This document shows, piece after piece, positions 11,181 through 36,165 of a stretch of DNA of 64,000 nt. The translations under genes and the position numbers were made by a program. The DNA is from Tretioscincus oriximinensis (Eukaryota > Chordata > Lepidosauria > Squamata > Gymnophthalmidae), in NCBI GenBank assembly GCA_022410635.1, contig JAJVDF010000359.1, forward strand, positions 464,498 through 528,497, given 5' to 3'. The first letter of the stretch is position 1, and each line of letters begins with the position of its first letter. The notes under the pieces were generated by a model. The model was not told where the DNA came from. It was given only the letters and a program-made list of their open reading frames with translations, and searched no databases.

Positions 11181-11234
11181 CCTACTGCCCACCCCTTTCT
11201 TGTTAGTTGCTCTAAGGCAAACCTATGTCAAACT

Positions 11235-11313
11235 GGTGGCCCTCAAGATGTTTCTGAACCACAGCTGTCCACACTGTTGAGAGTTGTGGTTCAGGAACAT
11301 CTGGAGGGCCACC
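11235..11313. repeat. Short palindromic (MITE-like) element
   Basis: 29-bp inverted arms 11235-11263 and 11285-11313 (GGTGGCCCTCAAGATGTTTC against its complement) with a 21-bp centre. A half copy occurs at 20050-20090 (GGTGGCCCTCCAGATGTTCC). Confidence 0.85.
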
Positions 11314-11374
11314 TTTTATACCCAAAGTTTACGAGATTCCCTTGCTGGGCCGTCACTTGCTTCAGAATGCCCAG

Positions 11375-11640
11375 AAGCAGTTAGTGGTCACCATGGTGTG
11401 ATATATATGGAATGCTGGACTCGTGACCTTGGTGGGTCTGGTCCAGCAGAGCTTCTCTTCTTAAGCGCTTAGGTACTGGCTCCAGTTTGGAGAAACAGGC
11501 AGGATGCTTCTCAGGGTGAAGGTTTGCTGTCTTGCTTGNGATGCCCAGAAGCAATCGTTGTGCCACAATAGTGGGACAGAATATGCGATCAGGTGAGCTG
11601 CATCCTAACTTGATCCAGCAGCATTATTTTTATGTTCTAT
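11375..11640 (+). mobile_element. Two CR1 LINE 3' fragments
   Basis: Diverged 3' UTR pieces ending near 11480 (GAGCTTCTCTTCTTAAG) and 11640 (ATTTTTATGTTCTATG). The CR1 wording is GATGCCCAGAAGCAATCGTT and GATCCAGCAGCATTATT. Confidence 0.65.
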
Positions 11641-11849
11641 GATGAAGAACATATTATTCTACTAGTGGAATTAACTAGTTGCCTCATGGTAATGCAAAGG
11701 GCTCTAGCCCCAACTCCATGTCTCCCTCCAATACCTATTTGACTCAATGCTTCTTTGTTTCATTTCTTCCTTTGTTTTCCATTCCTGCCTTCTTTCCTTG
11801 TTTTTCTTTATCTTCCTTCCCTTCCACCTTTCAACCATTCCTTCCTTTG

Positions 11850-12050
11850 TTCTTCAAAAGCATGAATTGCAAGAAATTACAACTGACTGCAACTAGATAC
11901 ATGGGAACCACTACAGCCTGGTGGGGAAGACAGAATGTCAGCCTTCAGGCAAAATACCCTTGTAAGCCACTTTGAGTCCCTTTGAATGGTGAGAAAACTG
12001 GGATATAAGAACCCAGTCCCTCCTCCTCTTCTTCTTCCTTTCCCTTCCAG
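11850..12050 (+). mobile_element. tRNA-derived SINE, second family, 3' half
   Basis: GCATGAATTGCAAGAAATTA, CAACTGACTGCAACTAGATA, CACTTTGAGTCCCTTTGAAT and a CTCCTCCTCTTCTTCTTCC tail. 5' truncated. Confidence 0.8.
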
Positions 12051-12297
12051 AATTGAACTCTGGGGAATTCTACTTCTCACATCTTCCCAGCCGGAGAACT
12101 ATCCATTTATTACTTCCATTGGTTTTCTGTCTTTTAACCAGTTTCCAACCCAGGGCTCTGATCTCTAGAGGTTGCCAAAGTTCTGAGCCCTGTCAGTGTG
12201 GTGATGCCGGGCAAGCAGCACACCGGGCCACACACTTCCAGCAATGAGGAAGGGGATGGTCCATTGTGCAGCTATGTTGCTGTGGCACATCCAGCTG

Positions 12298-12395
12298 CCA
12301 TAGAATCATAGAATCGGAAGGGACCTCCAGGGTCATCGGGTCCAACCCCCTGCTCGATGCAGGATCCACTAAGCCATCCCAGACGGTGACACCCA
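12298..12395 (-). mobile_element. CR1 LINE 3' terminus, ATTCTATG type
   Basis: CATAGAATCATAGAATCGGA is the complement of the ATTCTATG tail. CCAACCCCCTGCTCGATGCA and the next block end abruptly near 12395. Confidence 0.85.
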
Positions 12396-12599
12396 TGAGT
12401 GGGCTATGGGCCCATCTGTGCCTGCCGCTGCTGCCGTCGTCTTCTGCACTCTCCACCGCTATACCCCCAGGCTGCTTCCACTGCTACAATACCACTGCCA
12501 CCACCACGAGTGATACCACCACATGACAAGTTCCAGACAACTCAGTTAATGAAAACNGATAGAAAAAAAAATCAATGAATTTTTAAACTGGTTTCACAG

Positions 12600-12850
12600 T
12601 TTTACATACAACTAATTGAATTAGCTCGTTACGATAATGCAACGGGCTCTGGTCCCTCTTCCCCTTACACCCACCCTTGCCTCCCCCATTCCCTCTTTCA
12701 CTTGCGGCTACTTTCTTCTTTGTTCCTTCCTTTTCCTTTCCTTATTCCTGATCGTTTTTCTTCCTTCTCTCCCTTCCTTCTTTTGGTCTTCCTTTCCTTC
12801 CCTTCATTGCTAATCTTCCTCCCTTCCTTTCCAGAGATTATCAAACTTCC
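12600..12850. repeat. Pyrimidine-rich repeat
   Basis: ATAATGCAACGGGCTCTGGT leads into about 190 bp of C/T-rich sequence. A sister copy lies at 11670-11850 (GGTAATGCAAAGGGCTCTAG, then a TTCC-rich stretch). Confidence 0.6.
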
Positions 12851-12947
12851 AGGCCCTGTCATTGGTCGTTGTACCTTGTAATGTTGGACTTTTGATCCGT
12901 GTTTCACTATATGGACAGATTTCACAGTATGTCATAAGGAGAGAACG

Positions 12948-13543
12948 TTTATTAAGGGTGGAATGAGATACTGTTCAATAAATCCAGAGACTACATCCCT
13001 GTATTTCCTTCAAGGCCCAATATCACGTCTATGGAGTGTTTGAAGAAGAAATGAACCATTGCGCATGGAGGATGGTCCAGTTCGCTTTACTTCTGATATC
13101 GCAGCAAATTTAGGGTCAAGATCACACATGAAACTTTCCTGCATGGAGCTTAATGCTGGGCTATATCTTAGAATACGGGCCTGNCATTTGNATGCCAGTG
13201 TAGACTATGGCAGGCCCCACTTTAAGACGTGGAGAATAACAGAGATTAAAGGGAGCCTATTGCCAAGGCTTGAATGCTACGAAGTAAAAAGAACTCTTGT
13301 GAAATTCAGCCACCGAGCAGCTTCCAAATTTGAAGATTGTATTTGTGCTACAGACACATGAAGACACAATATACATGTAGGCGAGAAAAGTGAGGAGAGA
13401 GAGAGACAGGCGATCTACTTGTGGACACTTGAGCACAGCATCCCACGGCTGTGTGGTTTCATCACTCAAAGACGGGGGCGCACTAGGCTGCCTTGCAAGG
13501 ATTCCGTCAACCGATCACCGGAGGCTCTGCCGTGCGAGGACAG
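12948..13543 (-). other. TDH: Probable TDH 3' UTR with AATAAA
   Basis: The first minus-strand AATAAA after the stop codon is at 12953-12948, which would give a 3' UTR of about 600 nt. The segment also carries half of a palindromic repeat (about 13150-13220). The exact end is inferred. Confidence 0.45.
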
Positions 13544-27173
<13,630 letters not shown>

Positions 27174-27185
27174 TTTTCAGCAGCA

Positions 27186-27870
27186 CTAGGGGGGAAAGAC
27201 GCACATTATCATTATAACCATCATTGAAATAACCATGAATAAAATGCAGACATGCGCGCACACACACACAGGCTGTGTTCTCGCAGGTGTGAAAAAGGTG
27301 GTTTTGAGAACTGTGAAGTAAATTCCATCCGCCGTTTTCTTCCATCTCCACCATTTGACCTAAGAGATATTCATTTTGGAATGGGATTCTTTGGAAGTCT
27401 TGCAAAATACCAGTTTCCTTATTACAAACCCCTTTTCCTCTGGAGAACCTAAGGCTGTAAAGAGAACTCTTCATCTTTGTTTTATTCCCCCAACAACCCC
27501 CTGAGGTAGGCTAGGCTGATGGGCAGGATTGTTGAGAGTCCCTTGGAATGCAAACAGGTCAAATCGATCAACAACAACAAAAAATCAATCCTCGCTGCTT
27601 ATTGGAAGCACAAAAAATGACACCAAAATGTTTTGGGCATATAATAAAAAGACAGGGCTCACTGGGAAAGACCTGATGGTGGGAAAGATTGAAGGCAGCA
27701 GAGAAGAAGAGAGGTAGGGAAACAGCAAGATACGGGGAGAGACAGGGAGAGGGGGAGAGAGAGAGAGAGAGAGAGCGCATCATGGAAGCAACCACCATGA
27801 GCTTGAGCAGATTCCAAGTGGCAGCAGAGGACAGAAAAGCCTGGTATAGTGTGATCCTTGACCCCCACTG
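27186..27870. other. Proposed TDH leader intron, 3' end
   Basis: Mostly non-repetitive, with a (CA)n run at 27253-27270 and a (GA)n tract near 27735-27775. Confidence 0.5.
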
Positions 27871-27874
27871 TCAA

Positions 27875-28365
27875 TAGCAAATGCAGTGGGAATCTGGGGC
27901 AAGGTCTTCTCGGTAGTTGCCCCCAGTCTATGCAATAGTTTCCCCCTTGGGGTGCGTCAGCCGCCATTATCTTCTTCTAGAAGATCCTTGAAAGTCAGTT
28001 TGTTGCAATGTTTAGAGTGTTCAACTCACATCTGGTAGACTCCTGGTTTGATTCACCACTTCTCCATGAAAGCCAGCCGGGTGACCTTGGGCCAGACATT
28101 TCTTTAGAACTCTCTCAGCCCCACCTACTTCACAGGGTGTCTGTTGTGCAGAAAGCAACAAAAGCTATGTGCACCCCCCTATGGTTGGCTGCCCTGAGAC
28201 CTTTGGGTATAGGGTGGGATGTAAGTATAAATAAATTGACGACGCACCTCTTTGAAGAAATGCCATTTTTCTTCTCACCTTCAGATATTGTTTTGATATG
28301 TCAATGTATTGTTGGCCACCCTGAGATCTTTGGGGTATAAATGTCAATAAATAAATAAAATAAAT
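27875..28365 (+). mobile_element. L2-like LINE 3' end split by a SINE
   Basis: The 5' part (27890-28000: CTATGCAATAGTTTCCCCCT, TAGAAGATCCTTGAA) and 3' part (28245-28365: GACGCACCTCTTTGAAGAAA, GGGGTATAAATGTCAATAAA) are contiguous once the SINE is removed. Confidence 0.8.
28001..28247 (+). mobile_element. Sauria-type SINE inside L2
   Basis: tRNA-like head (GTTTAGAGTGTTCAACTCAC, GGTTTGATTCACC), body CTCCATGAAAGCCAGCCGGG and tail GGGTATAGGGTGGGATGTAA followed by TATAAATAAA. It splits the L2 reading frame end. Confidence 0.9.
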
Positions 28366-28387
28366 CCTAAGGGTGCTGATACATTCG

Positions 28388-28476
28388 TTTAATCCATCTT
28401 CAGTCCTAAAAAACTGAACTGAACCAGAGGAGGGAAATCCTAGTTTAATTCAATTCTTCAGAAAAGATGGATTAAA
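28388..28476. repeat. Palindromic element, TTTAATCCA family
   Basis: Arms 28388-28422 and 28441-28476: TTTAATCCATCTTCAGTCCT against the complement of CTTCAGAAAAGATGGATTAAA, with CTGAACTGA near the loop. Confidence 0.75.
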
Positions 28477-28479
28477 AGT

Positions 28480-29320
28480 ATGCCATGAAGGAATTTATCA
28501 TAACATATGAAGTGTTTTACTGTGCTTTGTCACAGGAAGCTTTTGATACAGGAAACCACAAGAATAGAGAATTAGCTTGTTCTTAAAAGAGAGGAACTAA
28601 GTTTATGCAATACTAATGTCAGTTAGAGCACTTATTAGGACTTAACGCTTACTGGAACTACATTTACCCTGTTTGGTTGTACTGGTTTACGACCGTAATA
28701 AATACTGATTGAATACCCTGTTTGGAATTGTTGACGAGAGTTTATAATAACTATGCCTAAAAGGAAATCAATGCAAACCAAATTTGTTCTTAAAACATTT
28801 CCCCATGTATATCCGCATGCCTTTATCTATGAAATCTGTGCGCTTCCTTAACCAATTTTCCCTCCACACAAAGCATCAACAAAGCTATGACCAACAAAAT
28901 TGGTCACAGTCCAAATGTTTTCATATAAAAATTAGTTTTATAAACATTTTTTCTTATGTGCTTTTCAGTATAGTTTTATCTGCATGCTGTTCTGGTCTAT
29001 GACCATTAAATCTGTCTATCAGTTAGGCTGAGAAGTTGTGCCAGATTCATAGTCACATAATGAGTTTTCATGTGCAAAAAACTCATGTGGGATTCGTACT
29101 CTTAGGGCTCTAACACTCTAGCAACTCCGTCATACCGGCTAGAGTTCATTTGGTAAGGTCAAAGGGTCAAAGGGTTCCAGCAGTGTCAGTTCCTGGTCAA
29201 TGGCTAACAACCAGATATCTGAATTCCAATCACTTGGATCCACAAATGAAAAATGCTGCTGAATGCTCTGACAACCATGTGACGGATTACTAAAGCAAAA
29301 CACAGTTGTATTTAATCATG
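28480..29320. other. Leader intron stretch, nothing recognised
   Basis: A/T-rich with no exon, no clear transposable element. Confidence 0.4.
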
Positions 29321-29324
29321 TGCT

Positions 29325-29580
29325 GTAAGTCATGTGCTGCATGGTGGTGCAGAGGTTAAGTACAGTCCTTCAAATAGAGAGGTCGGAGTTTGAGCTCTAT
29401 ATCTCTGCCGTGGAGAAGGGTAAGCACCTTCTACTGGCTTTAGCTTCAGCCAACGTAGCTGTTCAAAAATAAGCAATTACAAGTAGTTAATAGGTACAGC
29501 ACAATGGGGGTGGTAGAATGTAAGCCTTCAGATGAGAAAAGTGGGGTATAAAAGCCTTCTCCCTCATCCCTCTCCACAGC
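29325..29580 (+). mobile_element. tRNA-derived SINE, second family
   Basis: Head GTGGTGCAGAGGTTAAGTAC, GGTCGGAGTTTGAGCTC, body CACCTTCTACTGGCTTTAGC, tail GTGGGGTATAAAAGCCTTCT and a C/T run. Confidence 0.8.
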
Positions 29581-29804
29581 CAGCACATGGCCCGCAGAAG
29601 AGATCTCTCACGTGAAAGACCGACTCTTAATATCTGAGTCATACTAAGATACTAGTAAAACTTACAGCACATTTTTAGAGAGGGGTGCCTTCAAAATAAC
29701 AGATATTGTAAAAAATGAAATTGTGTTCAGCACAATAAGAAATGCAAGAAATGTCTTTTGATTCAGACCTGTGGCCCATCCAATAACCTTTCCCCACATN
29801 GCAT

Positions 29805-30000
29805 AGGAACATAACACAAGCGGAGCCATAACTGATATGGCCACAGCCCATCCAGTCAGACATTCTGTAACACACAGTGGCCCACTAGTTGCTTCTGGTC
29901 ATTTCCAACAGAAGGCGGCAAAATCTTCTTTTGCTCCCAATTCCCTGCAAAAGGCATTTGAAGGAAAACTGTCCGTCAGTCCAAGAAAGCTGGGTACAAA
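29805..30000 (-). mobile_element. CR1 LINE 3' fragment
   Basis: GGAACATAACACAAGCGGAG start and 3' UTR with CACACAGTGGCCCACTAGTT. Confidence 0.75.
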
Positions 30001-30027
30001 TGCACACCTTAGCTTGCTCACATCAAT

Positions 30028-30112
30028 AGCCCTTTCTGCACTTAGCCTTATTCTGGATATTGTTCCAAAATAAGCATCTGCCAACGAAATGCTAGTGCAC
30101 AGAAAGGAGTAA
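30028..30112. repeat. Short palindromic element
   Basis: CCCTTTCTGCACTTAGCCTT at the left and TGCTAGTGCACAGAAAGGAG at the right form inverted ends. The interior ATTCTGGATATTG resembles the CACTGAGCC family. Confidence 0.65.
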
Positions 30113-31330
30113 AATGACTGAGGACTTTTGTTTCAAGTTAAGCTGCACTTTGGGACCGGCATTATTTGTTGCAAACTAGGCATCTTCCCACTTTCTCTTT
30201 GAAACTGATCTCTCCTGACCTGATCAGGTAACACGCAGAAAGCAGATCCACTTTAGTGCTGTACAGCAATTGTGTGGCAATAGTCATCCAACCAGTTTAT
30301 CACTGGGAAACTTAACTATCCTTAATCCTACCGCAGCAACTTCAGATAAAACAAGCAGGAGGCGGCTACCAGTAGTAGCAACACAGCAAGCACACCGACA
30401 TCAACTAAAACCCAACAGAATAAGAGAAACCTGATCAACTCCGTAACAAATGTTAAGAAATATGTCTTGGCTTGGACCAGCAGCCGGTTCCCTCAATAGC
30501 CAATTCTCTATAGAATCCTGCAAGCAAAATATAAGCCCAGACCTCACCCTCTTCCTAGCTCTCCTGCCGGTTGGCATTTACACGCTGCTCCCCAAGGCAG
30601 AAGCATTTCCTTAATACATGCAAAGAACTTACAGGCACATTCAGATCTCCTCACTTAGATAATTCAATAACATTCAGTTACAGAAAGCAGGGCGGTTGTG
30701 AAATCATAAAGACTGACAGAAAGCGGTATCCTTTTTGCAGTCTTGTTGCATCTGTGCCAGCTGTAATCTTCTGATCCTAATCAGTTCAGCACCGGATAGT
30801 TTAAATTAACGGAGACAATGTTGGAAAGAAGGCAAGAACCGTGTACTTGAGAGGAAGTCTTGAAAAATGTCTCTTTCGCTACCCCCCCAAGGCAGAGCAC
30901 ATCGTCATCTTACCTTACCTGATTGCAAGCAGAAGGGAAAGAGAAAAGGGGAGGGAAGGAGGGGCATTTATGGGGCACAGCCTCTCTCAGCAGAACCAAT
31001 TAAAATCCTCAAGAGAGTGGGTGTTGCCCTCTGCCCAGAAAAGGTGCCTGTGATCTGTTTGAACATGACATCAGTACAATGGACACATTACGGTCGGGGT
31101 TGTTTGATTTGATCACAGCGTCAGCACAGCCTCAGCTGGAAAATTTGAAACCAGCAAGCAACAAGAATGCTGATTTTCCAGGACACCGCATCTGCGTGAA
31201 GGCAGTCCTGAGAGAGCCCTCTTTTCTAAAAACTAAGTCAATAACACCTAGTTAAATTGAAATGGTTATGTTTATAGTCGTATATTGAAGGTTGAGGTAT
31301 TGGCTCAACCTGGTATAATGTTTGTAAAGA
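30113..31330. other. Leader intron stretch, nothing recognised
   Basis: No exon or clear repeat. ORFs of 60-80 codons only. Confidence 0.4.
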
Positions 31331-31334
31331 AGGA

Positions 31335-31655
31335 AGAACATATAAGAACATAGGAGGAGCCCTGCTGAATTGGACCAGAGCCCATCTAGCCCAGCCTTCT
31401 GTCTCATCCAGTGGACCACCAATTGCACCTGGGCAGTCTGAACAGAAGAGGCAAAATTTTCACCTATTCTTGACTCCCTGTAAATGGTATTTCGTAAGTA
31501 CTGGATGTTGCTCCATCCTGGAAGCAATTCCAAAAGATCCACCCTAAACTTAATTCTGTCTTAAAGCTATCCAGGCTGCTACCTATCACCACCTCTTCTG
31601 GAAGTAAATTCCACAGGCCAATGACCCTCTGTTTCTTTGTCTGCTCCCATAAATT
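31335..31655 (-). mobile_element. CR1 LINE 3' end
   Basis: ACATATAAGAACATAGGAGG start, full 3' UTR and first part of the ORF2 end complement (GGAAGTAAATTCCACAGGCC). Confidence 0.9.
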
Positions 31656-31724
31656 TATACCATAAATTTATATAATTTTAAATATAGCTTTCATGATGTG
31701 GGGTCGGTGGGCGGATAAGATCCT

Positions 31725-31905
31725 CTTTTTAAAATATAAATCTTAATGATGCATTGGCCTTTTGGTGGAAGAAATGCTATTTTTCCCTCCACCTTCAGTT
31801 ACGGATTGTTACGGTTTTAAAATGTGGATTTTGCACTTTTATTGTTGTTGCCACCTTGAGAACTTCGGGTATGGGGCGGAGTATAAATGTAAATAAATAA
31901 ATTGT
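31725..31905 (+). mobile_element. L2-like LINE 3' end
   Basis: TTGGTGGAAGAAATGCTATT, TGTTGTTGCCACCTTGAGAA, GGGTATGGGGCGGAGTATAA and AAATAAATAAA. Confidence 0.75.
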
Positions 31906-32049
31906 ATTTAGATGCCGAGTAGTAAGCTGCGATTTTCATTTAGTAAAACTATAAAATAAAAAAACATACAGTTTAATAAGTTATGAAGTTTTTTCTTTTA
32001 AAGTTAAGTAAATAATAAAGGAATAAATACTACAACCACTAATACTACT

Positions 32050-32285
32050 AATACTTATTTATTTATTTTATTTATTTATTTATACTTATACCCCGCCCTA
32101 TACCCGAAGGTCTCAGGGCGGCAAAAACAGTAAAACATCAATACAAAAATTAAAAAAGTATAAAACAATATTAAAAGTAAGGATAGAGATGGCATTTCTT
32201 CAGCCAAAGGCCAGGCAAAAGAGGTGCGTCTTCAAGGACCTTCTAAAAGAATACAACGATGATGATAGACGCAACTCCTTTTCAC
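32050..32285 (-). mobile_element. L2-like LINE 3' end
   Basis: TATTTATTTATTTATACTTA tail, CCGAAGGTCTCAGGGCGGC, then CATTTCTTCAGCCAAAGGCC and the ORF2-end complement AGGTGCGTCTTCAAGGACCT. Confidence 0.85.
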
Positions 32286-32405
32286 CACATAGGTTCTGTT
32301 GCTTTCTCCACAACATACAACCATTGAAGTAGATAAGGCTGAGAGAATTCTAAAGAATGTGACTGGCCAAAGGTTACCCAGCTGGCTTCCTGGAGGAGTG
32401 TGGAA
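32286..32405 (-). mobile_element. Partial Sauria-type SINE
   Basis: AAGTAGATAAGGCTGAGAGA and AGGTTACCCAGCTGGCTTCC are the complement of the SINE body. It is wedged between L2 and CR1. Confidence 0.7.
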
Positions 32406-32700
32406 TAAGAACATAAGAGCCATNCTGGATCAGGCCAGAGCCCATCTAGTCCAGCATTCTGTGTCACACAGAGGCCCACCAGATGCACCTGGGCAGTCCG
32501 AACAGAGGAAAGCAAAATATGCTCCTGTTCATGCAAACAGTATTTCAGGAGTCCTGCCTGTTGCTCCATCCTGGAGGCAACATCCAGACATCCATCCTAG
32601 TACTTGGTGTCCATAAACCTGTCTAGTCCTGTCTTGAAACTATCCAAGCTGTTAGCTACCACTACCTCTTCAGGAAGTGAATTCCACAGGCCGATTCAAA
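32406..32700 (-). mobile_element. CR1 LINE 3' fragment
   Basis: AATAAGAACATAAGAGCCAT start, 3' UTR and ORF2-end complement to CACAGGCCGATTC. Confidence 0.9.
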
Positions 32701-33535
32701 CAGGGAGGCTACCTGATAAGTGTCCCAACACTAACAGTTACACCAAACTGCATCATGTTTCGTTTCACACTTAGAACCCTAAAATCCTAATATCTACCAC
32801 ATGTTACCATCTACCACAGGGTTTTTGTTGTGCTTCTCCTCATACTTTATGCCTTCAGGTGAATAACATTACTCTGCTTCTTTTTCCCCCAGGATATGAT
32901 TGCTCTTGGAGAATTGCAGGGGTGTTCCTATTTACAGGTGGAGGGTTCTCTCATGCCGTTTGCCAACTGTTGCTCGAGACCAGAAAGGAGGGGAAGAGTC
33001 CACAGAACCAGGTGAACGCAGAGTTTGAAAAAAAGGAAGAAATTCTAGGACATTTATGACCCTTTCAAGCTGAAACGTTCTTTCTACCATTCAAACAGAT
33101 TTTAATAAGGTATGTAACCAGAACTTGAGTCCTTTCCAACAAATAAAAGCAACCAACAAAACATTTCATAATAATTTGTAATGCAAATGAAGGATTACAG
33201 CCCTTGTTTTTCCACACAGTTAAGTGTTGTGCCTAGGGAACAGTGGTCCTGTCTGCAGTAGGCTTGATTCTGGATTATATCCCAGAATAAGGACCTGACA
33301 TATGCATGGCAGTGCACAGACAAGGGACAGCATTCTTATGGTCCAACATCCTTCCTTCCACTCTCCTTTTCAAGCAAATCTTTGACTTGATAGCAAGACA
33401 ACATCAGAAGGCAGTCCATTTGGGTTGGAATTCAAAGTAGCAGCTGTGTCAAGTCTGGATAAATTTCTAATAATGGGGTTTCAAAGCACCTTAGAGACCA
33501 GCAAGAAAAGTACAGACAGCATGTGCTCTTCTAGA
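32701..33535. other. Leader intron stretch, mostly unrecognised
   Basis: Contains a half copy of the CACTGAGCC palindrome (about 33255-33315) and an AGACTAAC-family remnant (33465-33540). Confidence 0.45.
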
Positions 33536-33539
33536 CATG

Positions 33540-33870
33540 TATTTTATTTTTTCATTTATTTACATTTATACCTCACCCTATACCCGAAGGTCTCAGGGCA
33601 GCCAACAATAAAAGCAGTAATACAAAATTACCATTAAAAACAATAGAAAAACAGTATCCAGAAGTGGGAAGAGAATAACATTTCTTCAGCCAAAAGTCAG
33701 GTAAAAGAGATGCATCTTCAAAGATCTTCTAAAAGAATACAGTGATGATAATAGACGCGCTTNAAGGGGGAGACTATTCCACAGACTGGGGGCGGTATAA
33801 CCTGGAGGGTCTCGCCAGTAGATTTTAAGGTACAGGGGTCTATGTCTGTGTCTTCAGCTGCAATGGCTTG
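33540..33870 (-). mobile_element. L2-like LINE 3' end
   Basis: TTTATTTACATTTATACCTC tail, CGAAGGTCTCAGGGCAGCC, CATTTCTTCAGCCAAAAGTC and GGGGGAGACTATTCCACAGA, the ORF2 end region. Confidence 0.85.
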
Positions 33871-34130
33871 AACAACTGTCCAAGGCAAGGCATTAACAGC
33901 AAACAGGGTACCAGAAATGCAAACGAGTGCAGAGGTAATGAGACAAGTACAGTATAATTGTGGATCATTTAAGGCTTCCTAGTGGAAGTGTAAACAAGAG
34001 TGCTGCAATTTAAAGAGATGCAGAGGGGAAAATAGTCCAAGAGATTGAGGGATTTACTTTTATTATAATACGTGTAGTATGGCAGAAACCTTCTCTCCCT
34101 GTTCATCCTCCAGTCAATGAGGTTCATGAA
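33871..34130 (+). repeat. Possible 3' part of the AGACTAAC family
   Basis: GATGCAGAGGGGAAAATAGT, CCAAGAGATTGAGGGA and TTATAATACGTGTAGTATGG parallel the 3' part of the copies at 43330 and 45195. Probably split from 33465-33540 by the L2 copy. Confidence 0.5.
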
Positions 34131-34417
34131 ATTTATTCCAATTCTGCTGCTTCTAGATTTTTTAAATTCAAAGTCCAGACCTTTTCTGAGATCTCAGATA
34201 AAACACCCTGGTAGACTGAAAAGTCATGCCACAAGTTTGTAACATTCTGAATATGTGGTCTACGCCCATTTATTCTATGATGCAGGGATCTGGGGATTGT
34301 TCAGAAATTCTATGGTCAATAACAGTCCAACCAGTTTATCACTAAGAAGCTTCACAATCCTTAATCCTTCTGCAATAGATTCACATACAGCAAGCAAGAA
34401 AATGGTTATCGAAGCAG

Positions 34418-34800
34418 CATAAGAACATAAGAGAAGCCCTGATGAATCAGGCCAGAGCCTATCTTGTCCAGCATTCTGTCTCACACAGTAGCCCCCCAAT
34501 TGCATCTGGNAAGTCAGGAACAGAAGAAGGCAAAATCTTCAACTGTTCTCGGTGCNCTGCAAAAGGCATTTCAGGAATACTNCCGGTTGCTCCACCTCGG
34601 AGGCAGGATTAAGACATCCATTCTAGGAGCCGTTTCTACCCTTGGCTTCCATGAACTTGTCTAAACCTGTCTTAAAACTATCCAAGATGCTAGCTACCCC
34701 CACCTCTTCTGGAAGTAAATTCCATAGCCAATGACCCACTGGATGAAAAAATACTTTCCTTTGTCCTCACTCTTCTGCCCATCAGTTTCAAGGAATGCCA
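34418..34800 (-). mobile_element. CR1 LINE 3' end
   Basis: CATAAGAACATAAGAGAAGC start, 3' UTR with several n's, ORF2-end complement to CCCATCAGTTTCAAGGA. Confidence 0.88.
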
Positions 34801-35069
34801 ACAAACTTTGACTGCCTGGGAAACGCAGACTAACAAAAATCATCAAGAAACCACAACTGCCAGAGTAAAAGGAAAGCTATCATTATAAGAACAGGCGTAT
34901 CTGCTGACTCAGAAGGTATTTAGAAAGTCCTGCCTCCCACTCATTGTTTGTTCAGACAAATCGTTTCAACTTCACTTACACTTTCATGCCTGATGTTTTA
35001 CTGGGCATTCAGGAAACCAGTTCTGGATTCCTATCCAGGCTTCTGAATGTTTCTGTCTATATAACTGAT

Positions 35070-35465
35070 AGGCAAGCACTACTGGACATGCGTATGTGGA
35101 GAGAGATAAAATATTTTCTGTATCGCACAACACTTATTGAAGCTCTTGGGGCTGAAGAGTTAAGATGGACAAGAGGAAGTATTTTTTCACCCTGAGAGTC
35201 ATTGGTTTGCAGAATTTATTTCCAAAAGCAATAGGGACAGCAACCAGCTTAGAGAGGCTTAAGAAAGAATTGGACAATTAAACCACTTGCAGACTAGAGA
35301 GTCAGGCAGGAAGCCTCTAAACGCCAAGTGTAGGGAGCTGACAGCAGGCAAAGGCTTCTCTCTTCTGCTCCAGTACTTAAAAGCAACTGTTAGGCCACTA
35401 GGATGCTTGATTAAATGAGCTCTGATCTTATCAAGGGTGGCTCCTTGTAAAGCCTTTTAGTGTTA
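35070..35465 (+). mobile_element. CR1 LINE 3' end, diverged
   Basis: Coding remnants of the ORF2 end with GGAAGTATTTTTTCACCCTG, then 3' UTR with GGCTTCTCTCTTCTGCTCCA and ending near GGCTCCTTGTAAAG. Confidence 0.7.
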
Positions 35466-35484
35466 GGCAAATTATAGTGCAGGC

Positions 35485-35790
35485 ATGAATGGCTCAATTG
35501 CTTAGGAATTCGTCTCTCACCTGGGAGATGGGGTTTCGAGGCTTTGTGTGGGATGTGGTTAGGGGTGAGCACTTTCCACTAGCCTATGGCTCTAGCCAAC
35601 CCAGCTGTTCGAAAGCAAGAATTGCAAGAAATTGCAACTGACTGTAGATAAATGGGAACCACCACAGTCTGTTGGGGAAGATAGAATGTCAGTCTTTGGG
35701 CAAAACACCCTTGTAAGCCACTCTGAGTCCCTTTGATTGTGTGAGAAAAGTGAGGTATAAGACCCAGTTCTTCTTTTTCTTCCTAGAGGA
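35485..35790 (+). mobile_element. tRNA-derived SINE, second family, full length
   Basis: A-box-like TGGCTCAATTGCTTAGGAA, B-box-like GGGTTTCGAGGC, body GAAAGCAAGAATTGCAAGAA and CTGACTGTAGATAAATGGGA, tail CACTCTGAGTCCCTTTGATT and GTGAGGTATAAGACCCAG, then a TTCTT run. Confidence 0.85.
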
Positions 35791-36059
35791 CAGGCGGCAC
35801 CAGTATCTATGGAAGCTGATTTCTAGCTATTGACTCCAGATTGCAAAGACAGATATGGTGCCTTTAAAGGCCCTCTGCAGGGAACTGAGAGCATACAAAT
35901 ATATTGCCTTGTGACTGAAAATTTCCAGATACAATTGGTGCCCATTGTGTCAGAGGGCCTGAGGTCTGACCCAGCACAGGCTCCGCCAATTAATGGCCAC
36001 CGGGTAGCAGACAGAACGTCTCTAAAAGTCATTTGTAGGGTGTAGAGAGCAGGTGAAGA

Positions 36060-36165
36060 TTTTGCTTTGACTTTTGCTTCACAACACACACAAGCAATTG
36101 GTGAGCCACTGTGTGAGACAGAAGGCTGGACTAAATGGGCCATGAGCTGATCCAGCAGGATCCCT
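36060..36165 (+). mobile_element. CR1 LINE 3' fragment
   Basis: GCAATTGGTGAGCCACTGTG, AGAAGGCTGGACTAAATGGG and GATCCAGCAGGATCC. Confidence 0.7.
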
